Of a DNA stretch of 9,559 nucleotides, positions 1 through 7,349 are shown in pieces (positions within the stretch are counted from its first letter, which is position 1; the number at the start of each line of letters is the position of its first letter). The DNA is from Candidatus Tharpella sp. (GTDB lineage Bacteria; Desulfobacterota; Anaeroferrophillalia; Anaeroferrophillales; Tharpellaceae), in NCBI GenBank assembly GCA_021163565.1, contig JAGGTT010000094.1:1-9559 (forward strand). The letters are read 5' to 3'. The translations under genes were made by a program, and so were the position numbers. Below the pieces are notes generated by a model. That model worked only from the letters and a program-made list of their open reading frames with translations, did not search any database and was not told the origin of the DNA.

Positions 1-85
1 TCAAATGTTAGATAATTTGTAACTGTTCAGCATAAGTTATAAATTGCCATATATTGATTTATTTCAGCAAATTTGGGGGACATAA

Positions 86-109
86 CCCGATTCTCCGAAG
101 GAAATCGGG
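86..109 (+). promoter_or_regulatory. Leader hairpin upstream of the activase gene
   Basis: Perfect 7-base arms CCCGATT (86-92) and AATCGGG (103-109) enclose a 10-base segment in which TCC (94-96) and GGA (100-102) can extend the pairing around a GAA loop. It ends 66 bases before the preferred ATG. No T-run follows, so it is not a typical intrinsic terminator for an upstream gene. It may be a structured 5' leader, the 3' end of an upstream transcript, or a protein site. The structure is seen in the sequence; any function is inference. Confidence 0.4.
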
Positions 110-175
110 ATTGTGTACCCTGAATTTGCGGGTTAGTTGAATAGTTACGATAATTTTCCCTTGGAGATGTATTTT

Positions 176-949
176 ATGAAAATTGCGGCATTAGGAATTG
201 ATGTGGGTTCGACCACGGTTAAAATGGTTGGCGTGAATACTGCGGGAGAGATGGTCTGGAACCACTTGGAAGTAGTTGATCCCCGGGTGGAAAAACAGGT
301 GGATTCTTTTATCGACATACTGCAAAAAGAGATCGGCTCCCGGGAAGGCATACCCCTGGTAGCGACAGGCTATGGCCGTAATCTGGTACATCAGGCGGTA
401 AAAAAAGTCACGGAAATAACCTGTCACGCCAGAGGTGTCTTCAGGCAATTAGGTCACGGGGGAACACTGGTCGATATCGGCGGTCAGGACAGTAAGGTTA
501 TTATCGTCGGAGATCAAGGCCGGGTAATCGACTTTGCCATGAATGATAAATGCGCGGCCGGTACCGGCCGTTTCCTCGAAAACAGTGCCGCCCGGATGCA
601 GGTACCAATCGAAGAGATGGGTGCGGTTGCTCTCTCGGCGACGGAAGAAGTCAGCATTTCCAGCACCTGTACGGTATTTGCCGAATCAGAGATCATCTCC
701 ATGGTCGCCCACGGGGTCGCCGTCGAACCGATACTAATGGGCCTGCATCGCTCTCTTATCCGGCGGATAGTCTCTATGGTTCACAGCGTCGGCCTGGTGC
801 CGCCGCTACTGCTTTCCGGTGGTGTGGTCAAAAATCCCGCAATCCGCAAAGTAATTGAAGAAGAAACCAAAGAAAAGGTTTTCATGCCCGAACACCCGCA
901 ACTTATGGGCGCTTACGGAGCGGCGCTATTCGCTCTGGATATGGAATGA
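176..949 (+). CDS. CoA-substrate enzyme activase (BadF/BadG/BcrA/BcrD, HgdC-like [4Fe-4S] ATPase)
   Basis: This 257-residue protein belongs to the ASKHA-fold activators that use ATP hydrolysis to push a low-potential electron into 2-hydroxyacyl-CoA dehydratases or benzoyl-CoA reductases. Visible motifs, numbered from the ATG at 176, are the first phosphate loop GIDVGSTTVK (7-16), the second phosphate motif DIGGQDSK (100-107), KCAAGTGRF with Cys126, STCTVFAESE with Cys165, and the adenosine motif SGGVVKN (214-220). Cys126 and Cys165 correspond to the pair (about 127 and 166 in HgdC) that bridges a single [4Fe-4S] cluster between two subunits, so a homodimer is expected. The length matches single-domain HgdC-type activators of about 260 residues. 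I chose ATG 176 because GGAG at 163-166 lies 9 bases upstream and MKIAALGIDVG is the usual beginning. A TTG at 137 and an ATG at 167 are in frame but less likely. No dehydratase or reductase subunit is nearby, so the substrate cannot be named. The fold is certain; the pathway is not. Confidence 0.93.
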   Translation: MKIAALGIDVGSTTVKMVGVNTAGEMVWNHLEVVDPRVEKQVDSFIDILQKEIGSREGIPLVATGYGRNLVHQAVKKVTEITCHARGVFRQLGHGGTLVDIGGQDSKVIIVGDQGRVIDFAMNDKCAAGTGRFLENSAARMQVPIEEMGAVALSATEEVSISSTCTVFAESEIISMVAHGVAVEPILMGLHRSLIRRIVSMVHSVGLVPPLLLSGGVVKNPAIRKVIEEETKEKVFMPEHPQLMGAYGAALFALDME

Positions 950-980
950 AAATTGCGTAACATGGAATGTTGATTGCGTA
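941..980 (+). repeat. Imperfect tandem repeat at the activase 3' end
   Basis: Two 19-base copies, 941-959 and 962-980, share ATGGAATG followed by three differing bases and then ATTGCGTA (16 of 19 identical), with a 21-base period. The first copy contains the stop codon (947-949). The second lies outside the gene and has its own in-frame-looking ATG GAA TGT TGA. This looks like a small local duplication of the gene end; no function is evident. Confidence 0.7.
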
Positions 981-1017
981 TTAATTAATAAACAATCCCG
1001 GTTACGGCGACAACTGC

Positions 1018-1035
1018 ACCTGTTATATCATAGGT
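1018..1035. promoter_or_regulatory. Candidate operator palindrome
   Basis: The 18-base element ACCTGTTATATCATAGGT is an imperfect palindrome with 7 of 9 half-site positions matching. It lies about 40 bases upstream of the predicted -35 box of the pump operon. Size and symmetry suit a dimeric repressor such as the TetR-family protein at the end of that operon, but the link is inference and a palindrome of this quality could arise by chance in AT-rich DNA. Confidence 0.25.
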
Positions 1036-1073
1036 TTGCGACTCAGTAGAACTCCGGGAAATACTATTCATAC

Positions 1074-1102
1074 TTGACGAATTGGTTACATATGTGTATT
1101 GT
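1074..1102 (+). promoter_or_regulatory. Predicted sigma-70-type promoter of the efflux operon
   Basis: TTGACG (1074-1079) and TATTGT (1097-1102) are separated by the optimal 17 bases and match the consensus at 5 of 6 and 4 of 6 positions. Transcription would start near 1109, about 50 bases before the adaptor ATG. The spacer contains the perfect palindrome ACATATGT (1088-1095), and two GTTAG repeats (1114-1118 and 1125-1129, 11 bases apart) lie just downstream of the predicted start. Either could be a regulator contact. This is a prediction from sequence only. Confidence 0.5.
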
Positions 1103-1159
1103 ACCTACCGAACGTTAGTTAATAGTTAGCCCTGACTGTCGTAATCTGGAGAAAAGAAA

Positions 1160-2215
1160 ATGCTGAGAAAAGTTCATTTTATCATTTTACTTTCACTGAC
1201 TCTTACCTGTGTGGGCAGCAGCTGGGCCAGTCCCGGCAATCAGGCGACGCCGGTAACCACCACTACAATAACCCGCGATACGGTCATCATCACCGAAGAA
1301 GCAATGGGCTGGATTGAGGCCAAGGTCAACCCGACCGTGGCGTCTGAAGTCTCCGGCCGCATAGAGAAAATATTTGTCGATACCGGTCAGGTAGTCGAAA
1401 CCGAAAGCCCTCTGCTGACCATCGACAGCGAACAGCAGAAACTCGAAAAAAAGGGTTTGCAATCAGAGATCAACCGGCTGAAAGCTTTAATTAAAAACCA
1501 GCAACGTACCGTCAAACGCTACCAGAGCCTATTGACAAAGAAATCAATCTCTCAGGAACGCTTTGATAATGCCAAAGTCAAACTTATTACCCTTAAAAAC
1601 CAACTTGAAGGTGCCAAATCCCGCCTGGCTGACAACCAGCGCCGCCTCGACAAGACCTCAGTATTTGCCCCGGTGGGCGGCTGGATTGAAAAAAGATTTG
1701 TCTCCAAAGGTGACTTTGTCAAGCCGGGAACCCCGCTTTTTCTGATGGTAACCGATCAGCTGCTGCGTATCGTATTACCCTTTCCTGAAAGTGTCGGCAG
1801 CCTTCTGGCGACCGGCCAGCAAGTCAAACTCACCTCCCCTCTCAGTCAAGACCGTATAATTGAAGCAAAAATCAACCAGATCAGACCCGCCGTCAATATC
1901 CACAGCCGGGCGATTGAGGTTATCATTTACCTTGAAAATCCTGGTGCCTGGAGACCGGGAGGCACCGTTAACGGCACAGTTATTATTGACCGCCGTGACG
2001 GTATTATGGTTCCGTCCCAAGCCGTGGTCAGACGACCGGCCGGCGAGGTTGTCTACGAGATTAAAGACGGCAAAGCCTGCCAGCATAAAGTAACCACCGG
2101 CCTGCATCAGGGAGATCTGATTGAAATTATAAAGGGTCTCTCTGGAGATGAGAAAATAATTGTTGATGGGGCGGGCTTTCTCACTAACGGAGCCCCGGTG
2201 CGGGAGAAACCGTAA
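1160..2215 (+). CDS. RND efflux periplasmic adaptor (membrane fusion protein)
   Basis: This 351-residue protein is the periplasmic adaptor (HlyD/AcrA type) that joins an inner-membrane RND pump to an outer-membrane channel. Residues 1-23 form a signal peptide with a basic start and a hydrophobic core, and the best signal peptidase I site is after Ala23 (SWA/SP). Cys17 sits in the hydrophobic core but does not make a proper lipobox, so lipid anchoring is unlikely. The lipoyl half-motifs are around 57-90 (ASEVSGRIEKIFVDTGQVV) and 165-198 (VFAPVGGWIEKRFVSKGDFV). The helical hairpin between them, about 92-164, is a short coiled coil rich in Lys, Gln and Leu. Beta-barrel and membrane-proximal domains follow (about 200-350, including MVPSQAVVRR). 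GGAG at 1148-1151 lies 8 bases before the ATG. The stop overlaps the next start by one base (TAATG), indicating translational coupling with the pump. The family call is secure; substrates cannot be read from it. Confidence 0.94.
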   Translation: MLRKVHFIILLSLTLTCVGSSWASPGNQATPVTTTTITRDTVIITEEAMGWIEAKVNPTVASEVSGRIEKIFVDTGQVVETESPLLTIDSEQQKLEKKGLQSEINRLKALIKNQQRTVKRYQSLLTKKSISQERFDNAKVKLITLKNQLEGAKSRLADNQRRLDKTSVFAPVGGWIEKRFVSKGDFVKPGTPLFLMVTDQLLRIVLPFPESVGSLLATGQQVKLTSPLSQDRIIEAKINQIRPAVNIHSRAIEVIIYLENPGAWRPGGTVNGTVIIDRRDGIMVPSQAVVRRPAGEVVYEIKDGKACQHKVTTGLHQGDLIEIIKGLSGDEKIIVDGAGFLTNGAPVREKP

Positions 2216-5200
2216 TGAATCTGCCCGAGTTATCTATCAAGCAGCATGTGCTCGCGATCATGCTGAGTGCGGTTATCATCCTTTTCGGACTGGTCAGCTA
2301 CAACCGGATCGGGGTAGATGAACTACCCGAAATCGATTTCCCGATGATCTCAATTACGACCACTATGATCGGGGCCGATCCCGATATCATTGACACCACG
2401 GTTACCAATGTCATTGAAACCTCGGTCAACTCGACCCCCGGCATCGATCACATCATCTCCCGCTCGGCGCCCGGAGTCTCCGTCGTCATCGTCAGACTTA
2501 AACTCAGCCGTGATGTTGATGTTGCCTTCAATGAAGTTCAAGCCAAAGTCAACCAGGCTTTGCGAGATCTGCCGAAAGAAGCGGATCCTCCGGTAGTCGC
2601 TAAAATGGAGATTGGAGCCGAGCCGGTAATGTGGCTGAGTCTGTCGGGTGATCGCACCCTGCAGCAGCTCAATCAATATGCCCGGAATATTGTCAAGAAA
2701 CGGCTCGAATCGATTGAAGGAGTTGGTGAAGTCAAGCTCGGAGGTAAACGTGACCGAACAATTCGGGTAAATCTCCAGCCTGAAGCAATGGCCGGTCTGG
2801 CGATTACCATTGGCGATGTCGTCCGGGCCTTTCATACCAACCATCTGCAGATGCCGGGCGGTTATCTGGTGGGCGGGATGCGGGAAAACCTGATCAAGCT
2901 CAACCTTGAATTCCATAATGTCAGCGATATTGCCGATCTGATTATTGCCCACCGGGGCGAAGCCGCCATTCGCTTGAAACAGATTGCAACGGTGGTCGAC
3001 GGCCTTGAAGACAACCGTAAACTGGCCCGCTATAACGATAAGCCATGTGTCAGTCTCGGTATTGTCAAAATAACCGGTTCCAATACGGTAGCTATCGTTA
3101 ATACCGTTAAAGAAAAACTTGAACAGCAGATTATCCCGCAGCTGCCGCCGGGACTTAAAATTGAAATCGCCTCAAATGATGGTGATTTTATCGAAGCCTC
3201 GGTCGCCGCCTTAAAAGATCATATTATTCTGGGCACCCTGTTTGCAGCCCTGGTGGTCTTCGCTTTTTTAACATCCTTTCGTTCAACCCTGATCATCTCG
3301 ACCGCAATTCCGGTATCTCTGCTCGGTGCCATCATGGTAATGTATTTCGGCGGCTTCACCTTCAACAAGATGACTCTGCTGGCCCTGCTGCTGCTGATTG
3401 GCGTAGTCGTTGATGATGCGATTGTCGTACTCGAAAATATCTTCCGTTATCGCGAAAAATTTCCGGACATGGACCCTTTTAAGGCGGCTCTGGTCGGCAC
3501 CAACCAGGTTATCTTTCCGGTGCTCGCCGCGACCTTCTCTCTGGCCTGCATCTTCGCCCCGGTAATATTTATGGGCGGCATCATCGGCCGTTTTTTCACC
3601 GCCTTTGCAGTGGTCGTGACGGTGGGCGTTCTCACCTCTCTTTTTCTTTCGATCACTTTAACCCCAATGCTCTGTTCCCGTTTCTTAAGTGTCAAACCGA
3701 AACAAGGCGCACTTTACACTTTATGGGAATCCGGACTTCAGGCACTGGAAAATTTCTATCGCAAAATTCTGGGTCTCGCCTTACGTTTTCGCTGGACGAT
3801 GATTATCCTGACCGTAATCATGGTCTGGCTATTCATGCCCCTGGCCGGCAAGATCGGAAAAAGTTTTATGCCGCCCGAAGACAAAGGTCATTTTATGATC
3901 ACTCTGAAAACCCCTTTGGGATCATCTATTGAATATACCAACGACCGGCTGACGGAAATTGAAAAAGTTTTAAAAACTCATCCGGAGATCCTCTCCTATC
4001 TCTCATCCATCGGCAATGATGCCACCGGGCAGGTCTCCCGAGGCGAGATCTCCATCCGCCTGACTCCACTCAAAGAACGTAAACTTAAACAATATGAACT
4101 GATTCCGATTTTACGCAAAGAACTGGCGGAAATCCCCGGGGTCATGGCTTTTCCTTCTCCGGCCTCGTTTATCGGCGGTAGCCGGGGTGAACCGCTGCAG
4201 TTCAGTCTGACGGGGCCGGAGCTGAGCCAGGTCGCGGAGCTGGCTCATAAGTTAAACCGAAAACTTGCAAATGAAACCGGCCTCGGCCGAATTGACCTTG
4301 ATCTGCAGCTTGATCTGCCTCAGGTTAAACTTATTATCGACCGGGTACGAGTGGCTGATCTTGAACTTTCAGCTATGGATGTGGCAATGGCGGTAAATGC
4401 GATTGTCGGTGGTTATGATGTAGCCAAATTTAATGATGAGCCCGGTGATGGCGAACGCTATGATATCCGTTTGAAAGCCACCGCCGGCACAATTACCACA
4501 CCGCAGGATCTGCGCCGCATCTATCTTAGAACCCGCAGCGGTGAACTGGTGCGGCTGGATACGGTAGCTCATTTCGAAGAGGTACTGGGGCCGGCGATTA
4601 TCGCCCGCTACGACCTTCAATATGCAGCTGAATTTTATGCAACTCCAGATATCGCCTTAGGCTCGGCCGTCAAAAAAATTATGGCCGCCAGCAAAGATCT
4701 GCTACCGCTCGGTTACAATGTAAAAATGCGGGGCCGGGCGGAGGAGTTCGGAAAAACCGTCCACTATATCAGCTTCACCTTTATCATGGCAATTATCCTG
4801 GTCTATATGGTGCTGGCCAGCCAATTCAACTCGTTTACTCAACCCTTAATCATCATGGTCGCTCAACCTCTGGCCATTGTCGGCGGTATTGGTGGTTTGT
4901 GGCTCTTCGGTCATGGGCTCAATGTCTTTTCAATGGTCGGCCTGGTGCTGCTTATGGGACTGGTAACCAAAAACTCCATCCTTTTAGTTGATCTTACAAA
5001 TCAGCTGCGGCGGGAAGGGAAAAATATTTCCGAAGCATTGCATGAAGCCTGCCCGAACCGGCTGCGGCCAGTACTGATGACCGCCTTCACCCTGATTCTC
5101 GGCATGTTGCCTGCCGCCTTAGGTTACGGGGCCGGGGCCGATACCAACGGGCCGCTGGCGGTTGCGGTTATCGGAGGGATGCTCAGTTCAACCATTTTGA

Positions 5201-5307
5201 CCCTGCTGGTGGTTCCGGCGGTCTATTCTCTGATGGAAAATAGTTTTGAACAGATAACCCGCTGGCGCCGCAACGGTTTCAAACGAACAAAGGTAAAAAC
5301 AAAATGA
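2215..5307 (+). CDS. RND multidrug efflux transporter permease (AcrB/HAE1 family)
   Basis: This is the inner-membrane proton/drug antiporter of the tripartite pump. At 1030 residues it matches the usual length of about 1020-1050. TM1 is near residues 9-28 and is followed by the typical large periplasmic domain (VDELPEIDFPMISITT). TM2 begins near 335. TM4 carries GVVVDDAIVVLEN with the adjacent Asp400 and Asp401, equivalent to Asp407/Asp408 of AcrB. The second periplasmic loop spans about 550-845 and the second membrane half about 850-1008. Lys919 in LVTKNSILLVD matches AcrB Lys940, and Arg949 in RLRPVLMTAFTL matches Arg971, so the whole proton relay is present. The loop between the last two is one residue shorter than in AcrB. 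The paired acidic residues and overall sequence favour the hydrophobic/amphiphilic exporter branch over the heavy-metal CzcA branch. GGGAG at 2202-2206 lies 8 bases before the start. The last four bases (ATGA) overlap the channel gene. Substrates are unknown. Confidence 0.96.
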   Translation: MNLPELSIKQHVLAIMLSAVIILFGLVSYNRIGVDELPEIDFPMISITTTMIGADPDIIDTTVTNVIETSVNSTPGIDHIISRSAPGVSVVIVRLKLSRDVDVAFNEVQAKVNQALRDLPKEADPPVVAKMEIGAEPVMWLSLSGDRTLQQLNQYARNIVKKRLESIEGVGEVKLGGKRDRTIRVNLQPEAMAGLAITIGDVVRAFHTNHLQMPGGYLVGGMRENLIKLNLEFHNVSDIADLIIAHRGEAAIRLKQIATVVDGLEDNRKLARYNDKPCVSLGIVKITGSNTVAIVNTVKEKLEQQIIPQLPPGLKIEIASNDGDFIEASVAALKDHIILGTLFAALVVFAFLTSFRSTLIISTAIPVSLLGAIMVMYFGGFTFNKMTLLALLLLIGVVVDDAIVVLENIFRYREKFPDMDPFKAALVGTNQVIFPVLAATFSLACIFAPVIFMGGIIGRFFTAFAVVVTVGVLTSLFLSITLTPMLCSRFLSVKPKQGALYTLWESGLQALENFYRKILGLALRFRWTMIILTVIMVWLFMPLAGKIGKSFMPPEDKGHFMITLKTPLGSSIEYTNDRLTEIEKVLKTHPEILSYLSSIGNDATGQVSRGEISIRLTPLKERKLKQYELIPILRKELAEIPGVMAFPSPASFIGGSRGEPLQFSLTGPELSQVAELAHKLNRKLANETGLGRIDLDLQLDLPQVKLIIDRVRVADLELSAMDVAMAVNAIVGGYDVAKFNDEPGDGERYDIRLKATAGTITTPQDLRRIYLRTRSGELVRLDTVAHFEEVLGPAIIARYDLQYAAEFYATPDIALGSAVKKIMAASKDLLPLGYNVKMRGRAEEFGKTVHYISFTFIMAIILVYMVLASQFNSFTQPLIIMVAQPLAIVGGIGGLWLFGHGLNVFSMVGLVLLMGLVTKNSILLVDLTNQLRREGKNISEALHEACPNRLRPVLMTAFTLILGMLPAALGYGAGADTNGPLAVAVIGGMLSSTILTLLVVPAVYSLMENSFEQITRWRRNGFKRTKVKTK

Positions 5308-6575
5308 AGAAACTTTTTATAGCTGTAAGCTTTTTTATCTTTTTCTCAACTTTTGCGGCCGTAAGCTTCGCTGAAACTCTGGAGCAAGCCTGGGAGATTG
5401 GCCTTAAAGTTGACCATCTCATTAAGGCCGTCGGAGAAGAGACTAACTCCAAACAGGCCCAACTGGCAGCCGCCAAAGGCCAACGTCTACCGACCATCAA
5501 TCTCGGGGCCGGCTATCTCTGGCTCGACAACGAACCCGGAGTCTACCTTTACGACAGGGAATTCAGCACTGCGGACGAGCGCTCGCTCTCCTACCAGGCG
5601 ATGGTTTCTCTGCCGCTTTACACACATTTTCAGATAAGTTCGGCAATCGATGCCGCGACTGCTGATCTTAAAGCGGGTGAATTCACCGAAACTGCGGCCC
5701 GGCAGAAGGTAAAACTGAAAATCGCCGAAACCTATATTGCGATTCTTCTCCGGAAACAGCAAACTGATGTTGCTTTAAGTCACGAACAGAGTCTGGCCGC
5801 GCATACAACTGATGTCAAGAATCTGCATGATGTCGGCATGGTTCCAATTAACGATCTTCTGGCAGCCCAGGTTGCTCTAGCCAATGCCAAGCAGATGTTA
5901 CTGCAGTCCCAGAACCGGCTTGATATTGCCCGTTCCGCCTACAATCGCCAGCTCAACCGGCCCCTGGATTACGCAGTTGACATATCCGCAATTCCGCTCC
6001 ACTACCCAACCACCGAATTGACTGATTTAAGCCTGACAGCCGTAGAAAAACGTCCGGAATTGATGGCTCTGGCGGAGCAGATAGAAGCCATGAAATTACA
6101 AGCCAAATCGGCTAAAGCTGTAAGCGGCCCAAAGGTGATGCTGAAAAGCGGCTATGATTATCACGAAAATTCACATCAGGCCCATGAAAGTACATGGCAG
6201 GCAATGGTCATGGCATCCTGGGATATTTTCGACGGTAATGTCGCCAAAAATAAAGGCCGGGCTCTGCAGTCTCAATCCCGGGCTCTGGCGGAACACCACC
6301 AGGAATTGAAAACCATAATTCAACTGCAGGTACGCCAGGCCTGGCTTGATATGCAGGAGAGCCGCAAACGGGTAAAAGTTACTAAAGAGACCCTGAATCA
6401 GGCCGAAGAAAACTTAAATGTAACCCGAAACCGTTACAAGGAAGGAGTCGGCACCAACACCGAAGTTCTGGATGCGGAGACCTTGCGGACAATAAATTTT
6501 GTCAACTATGATAAAGCCGGCAATGACGCCGTTCTGGCCGTTATCCGCTTGCGCTACGCAACCGGAGAATTATAA
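5304..6575 (+). CDS. TolC-like outer-membrane efflux channel
   Basis: This 423-residue protein is an outer-membrane factor that should trimerise into a beta-barrel and an alpha-helical periplasmic tunnel to complete the pump. Residues 1-23 are a signal peptide with cleavage predicted after Ala23 (SFA/ETLEQAW). There is no lipobox cysteine, so it is TolC-like rather than an acylated OprM type. The internal duplication of the family is visible. RLPTINLGAGY (61-71) corresponds to SGPKVMLKSGY (274-284), and GMVPINDLLAAQVAL (178-192) corresponds to GVGTNTEVLDAETL (381-394). Each pair marks a beta-strand and the helix turn facing the adaptor. Intervening segments are long amphipathic helices rich in Ala, Gln and Leu. 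It starts within the stop codon of the pump gene (ATGA overlap), with AAAGG at 5289-5293 as a modest ribosome site. Its place in the operon strongly suggests it is dedicated to this pump. Confidence 0.93.
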   Translation: MKKLFIAVSFFIFFSTFAAVSFAETLEQAWEIGLKVDHLIKAVGEETNSKQAQLAAAKGQRLPTINLGAGYLWLDNEPGVYLYDREFSTADERSLSYQAMVSLPLYTHFQISSAIDAATADLKAGEFTETAARQKVKLKIAETYIAILLRKQQTDVALSHEQSLAAHTTDVKNLHDVGMVPINDLLAAQVALANAKQMLLQSQNRLDIARSAYNRQLNRPLDYAVDISAIPLHYPTTELTDLSLTAVEKRPELMALAEQIEAMKLQAKSAKAVSGPKVMLKSGYDYHENSHQAHESTWQAMVMASWDIFDGNVAKNKGRALQSQSRALAEHHQELKTIIQLQVRQAWLDMQESRKRVKVTKETLNQAEENLNVTRNRYKEGVGTNTEVLDAETLRTINFVNYDKAGNDAVLAVIRLRYATGEL

Positions 6576-6578
6576 TTC

Positions 6579-7166
6579 ATGAGTAATTATAAACAACACA
6601 CTAAAGAAGAAATTCTGGCCGCCACGATCCCGCTGTTTGCTGAGAAAGGATACGCCAGAGTCAGCATGCGCGAGATTGCCCGGACGGTTGGTCTTAAAGC
6701 AGCATCTCTTTATCATCACTTTCCTGACAAACAGACACTTTATATCGAAGCTACGGTCCAGGCCTACAACAAACATGCTGACCTCGTGATTAAAGCCTTC
6801 ACCCTTAAAGCAAGTCCAGAACTGCGCCTGCGTCATGTAATTGAAAAAATGTGCAAAATAGTTTATGATGATGATAATTTCCGGAGGCTGCTGGAGCGGG
6901 AAATTCTGGATGGAGATGAAACCCGTCTGCAGCTTCTTGCCAATCATGTTTTCGGTGATTTCTTCCGCAACATTAATGAACTATGTCAGGAACTTACCTC
7001 CAACCTCGACCCGCACCTGTTGACCGTCTCAATCATAAGCCTGATTATTCATCATTACCAGATCACACCTATTAGAACCTTCATGCCGGGTTTCAAGCCT
7101 TCCCATAACGATCCTGAAGTTCTGGCCCGACATATTTTTCAACTTTTGAAAAACGGCTACGCATAA
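6579..7166 (+). CDS. TetR/AcrR-family transcriptional regulator
   Basis: This 195-residue protein has a TetR-type N-terminal DNA-binding domain. Helix 1 is KEEILAATIPLFAEKGY (9-25), and the helix-turn-helix covers about 28-48 (SMREIARTVGLKAASLYHHF), ending in the family signature of small residues, Leu-Tyr and a His/Phe pair. The remaining ~140 residues are helical and variable and would form the ligand-binding and dimer domain, whose ligand cannot be predicted. The gene begins 3 bases after the channel stop codon, and its likely ribosome site, GGAG at 6564-6567, lies inside the channel gene. Regulators of this family next to RND pumps usually repress the pump genes and lose DNA binding when they bind a drug or metabolite. 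Being last in the operon, it would also control its own synthesis. Candidate operators lie upstream of 1160. Regulation of this operon is inference from position. Confidence 0.92.
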   Translation: MSNYKQHTKEEILAATIPLFAEKGYARVSMREIARTVGLKAASLYHHFPDKQTLYIEATVQAYNKHADLVIKAFTLKASPELRLRHVIEKMCKIVYDDDNFRRLLEREILDGDETRLQLLANHVFGDFFRNINELCQELTSNLDPHLLTVSIISLIIHHYQITPIRTFMPGFKPSHNDPEVLARHIFQLLKNGYA

Positions 7167-7253
7167 AGTCCGTAATCTACATTCCCGTGAGACAAAACCT
7201 GCGCCTGAAATCCGGCAACGGCAAAACTATCAACTAAACACTACCTATAAAGA

Positions 7254-7282
7254 TTGAGAGTTGCTTTTAGGCCATATTTTAT
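7254..7282 (+). promoter_or_regulatory. Weak candidate promoter for the TraB-family gene
   Basis: TTGAGA (7254-7259) and TTTTAT (7277-7282) are 17 bases apart, matching consensus at 4 of 6 positions each. Adjacent inverted repeats, CCATA/TATGG (7272-7284) and GGGC...GCCC (7295-7311), overlap or follow it. The 183-base gap 7167-7349 has no clear intrinsic terminator for the pump operon and no other gene. Low-confidence call. Confidence 0.2.
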
Positions 7283-7349
7283 GGTAGATGGCTCGGGCAT
7301 TTTAAAAGCCCTGTAAATTCAAATTTCCGGTTAAAATAGAACACTCGAA

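Noticed and set aside
17..72. Promoter-like boxes in the first 75 bases (TTGTAA/TATAAA at 17-43 with 15-base spacing; TTGCCA at 44-49)
   Set aside because: Spacing is poor or there is no matching -10 box, and AT-rich DNA yields such matches by chance. The upstream context needed to judge is missing.
137..175. Upstream TTG start (137) or ATG 167 for the activase
   Set aside because: The added residues do not resemble the family N-terminus, and GGAG at 163-166 is well placed for ATG 176 but too close to or past the other two.
191..448. Minus-strand and alternative-frame open frames lying over the activase, adaptor, pump, channel, TraB-family and smpB genes
   Set aside because: They overlap genes with clear family motifs, have no recognisable motifs of their own and generally lack ribosome sites. 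They are expected by-products of codon use in the real genes.
996..1059. TCCCGG (996-1001) and CCGGGA (1054-1059) inverted repeat as a terminator after the activase gene
   Set aside because: The arms are separated by 52 bases without further pairing and no T-run follows.
1170..1222. Lipoprotein signal in the adaptor (Cys17)
   Set aside because: The residues before Cys17 (Thr-Leu-Thr) do not fit a lipobox, while Ser-Trp-Ala at 21-23 gives a good signal peptidase I site.
7167..7349. Intrinsic terminator for the efflux operon
   Set aside because: The only inverted repeats (7272-7284 and 7295-7311) have short or bulged stems and no downstream T-run. Termination may be Rho-dependent or further on.
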